From: CAYICL01 sp964361885
GTDB lineage: Bacteria > Patescibacteriota > Microgenomatia > UBA1400 > CG1-02-47-37
Assembly: GCA_964361885.1 (NCBI GenBank)
Contig: CAYICL010000023.1
Location: forward strand, 1-11,828
Reading direction: 5' to 3'
Length of the DNA stretch: 11,828 nt
Shown: piece after piece, positions 11,128-11,828 of the stretch
Numbering within the stretch: position 1 is the first letter of the stretch
How the letters are laid out: the number at the start of each line of letters is the position of its first letter
Program-made: the position numbers and the translations under genes
The notes under the pieces: generated by a model
What the model saw: the letters and a program-made list of their open reading frames with translations, nothing else
Told to the model about the DNA's origin: nothing
Databases searched by the model: none

Positions 11128-11828
11128 ATGGGAAAAGTGATTTTAGAGGTAAATAATTTAACTAAGATTTTTCCGGGCGGCTTTTTGCTGAAAAAAATGA
11201 AGCGAAACGAGCCGACAACAGCCGTGGATAATATTTCCTTTAAGATTCATGAGGGAGAGATTGTCGGGCTGTTAGGTCCGAACGGAGCGGGTAAAACCAC
11301 GACCATCCAAATGCTTTTGGGAACAACAGCAAAAACTAAAGGAGAGATTAAATATTTCGGCAAAGAGTTTGAGAAACACAGGTCAGAAATTTTACAAGAC
11401 GTAAATTATGCTTCGGCCTATACCAGATTACCCTGGAATATGACGGTGTGGGAAAACCTAATGGTTTATGCCAAGTTATATCAAGTAGAAAAACCAAAGG
11501 AAAGACTGGAGTTATTATTGCAACAGTTTGAGATGACTCAGTATGCCAAAAAACCGATTAGAGAGTTAAGTTCGGGACAAATAACCAGGGTGATGTTAGC
11601 TAAGGCGTTTATTAACTTTCCCAAAGTTTTGCTTTTAGATGAGCCAACAGCCAGTTTAGATCCAGATATTGCCATGGGAGTGAGAAGTTTTTTATTAAAA
11701 CAACAGAAGAAGTATAACGTGTCGATGTTGTTTACTTCTCACAATATGCCGGAAGTAGCTCAAATTTGTGACAGAGTAATATTTTTACGGAAAGGCAAAA
11801 TTTTTGCTGAAGATACACCAGAAGGATT
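11128..11828 (+). CDS. ABC transporter ATP-binding protein (partial, runs off the window)
   Basis: This ATPase subunit of an ABC-2-type exporter would power a separate membrane subunit that is not in the window. In the 233 visible residues are Walker A GPNGAGKTT (50-58), the signature ELSSGQ (146-151), Walker B LLLDEPTASLD (168-178, Glu172 catalytic) and the switch His205 (FTSHNMPEVA). The Q-loop region reads NYASAYTRLPWNMTVWENL (93-111), with no Gln at the usual place. An N-terminal insertion (about 16-29) precedes the AVDNISF strand. About 20 or more C-terminal residues are expected beyond the edge. The start is supported by the N-terminal ILEVNNLTK strand and the upstream -10 box. The substrate is unknown; glycan or drug export is possible next to a glycosyltransferase. 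Confidence 0.93.
   Translation, partial: MGKVILEVNNLTKIFPGGFLLKKMKRNEPTTAVDNISFKIHEGEIVGLLGPNGAGKTTTIQMLLGTTAKTKGEIKYFGKEFEKHRSEILQDVNYASAYTRLPWNMTVWENLMVYAKLYQVEKPKERLELLLQQFEMTQYAKKPIRELSSGQITRVMLAKAFINFPKVLLLDEPTASLDPDIAMGVRSFLLKQQKKYNVSMLFTSHNMPEVAQICDRVIFLRKGKIFAEDTPEG

Noticed and set aside
1..11828. TGA recoded as Gly or Trp
   Set aside because: Racemase, trpS, ftsH and the exonuclease all end at TGA at family-appropriate lengths, and Trp is encoded by TGG.

Overview
The window looks like a chromosomal segment of a small-genome bacterium, most likely of the Candidate Phyla Radiation (Patescibacteria), possibly a Microgenomates-like lineage. This is an inference from gene content and style, not a database result. 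The supporting signs are moderate AT-richness, short intergenic gaps, an RNHCP zinc protein, single-domain versions of housekeeping enzymes, -10 boxes almost touching start codons, and few Shine-Dalgarno sequences. TGA works as a normal stop, so the TGA-recoded lineages (Gracilibacteria/Absconditabacteria) are unlikely.

Region 1 (1-914) is RNA-rich. It holds a tRNA-like gene with anticodon CAT whose stems are perfect but whose D and T loops are not canonical, two strong palindromic hairpins, and a normal CAT tRNA. A minus-strand RNHCP gene follows. Next comes a promoter feeding an unclassified structured RNA that ends in three consecutive terminator hairpins, and then tRNA-Trp(CCA).

Region 2 (918-2750) carries an Asp/Glu racemase family gene starting three bases after tRNA-Trp, overlapped by trpS. 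So tRNA-Trp and the enzyme that charges it appear to be in one unit. The end of trpS overlaps a 33-codon remnant of a tRNA-binding (MetRS-beta-like) protein that keeps its two ends and lacks the middle.

Region 3 (2765-8193) is a run of plus-strand genes: an unrecognised 320-aa protein, ftsH, a 68-aa basic protein with the strongest expression signals of the window, a divergent 417-aa PRPP-synthetase-like protein, and a stand-alone Pol I-type 5'-3' exonuclease ending in a likely sliding-clamp binding motif.

Region 4 (8197-11828) is rearranged. A broken glycosyltransferase start precedes an intact GT4 glycosyltransferase that contains two in-frame palindromic insertions. Converging on it is the principal sigma factor gene, whose product has an extra C-terminal copy of region 4.2 joined by a 16-residue tandem repeat. 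Divergent from sigma is a truncated mutM start fused to the 3' end of a second glycosyltransferase. That end and its downstream spacer are a direct repeat of the intact glycosyltransferase's end, so sigma and the mutM remnant lie between two repeat copies. The window closes inside an ABC transporter ATPase gene.

Recurring themes are -10 boxes 6-9 bases before ATG (leaderless-type transcripts), gene remnants that keep their start codons, and small palindromic elements both between and inside genes. No complete defence system, CRISPR array or transposase is visible. The most unusual items are the tandem region-4 sigma factor, the abnormal CAT tRNA, the leader RNA/tRNA-Trp/trpS arrangement and the gene remnants.
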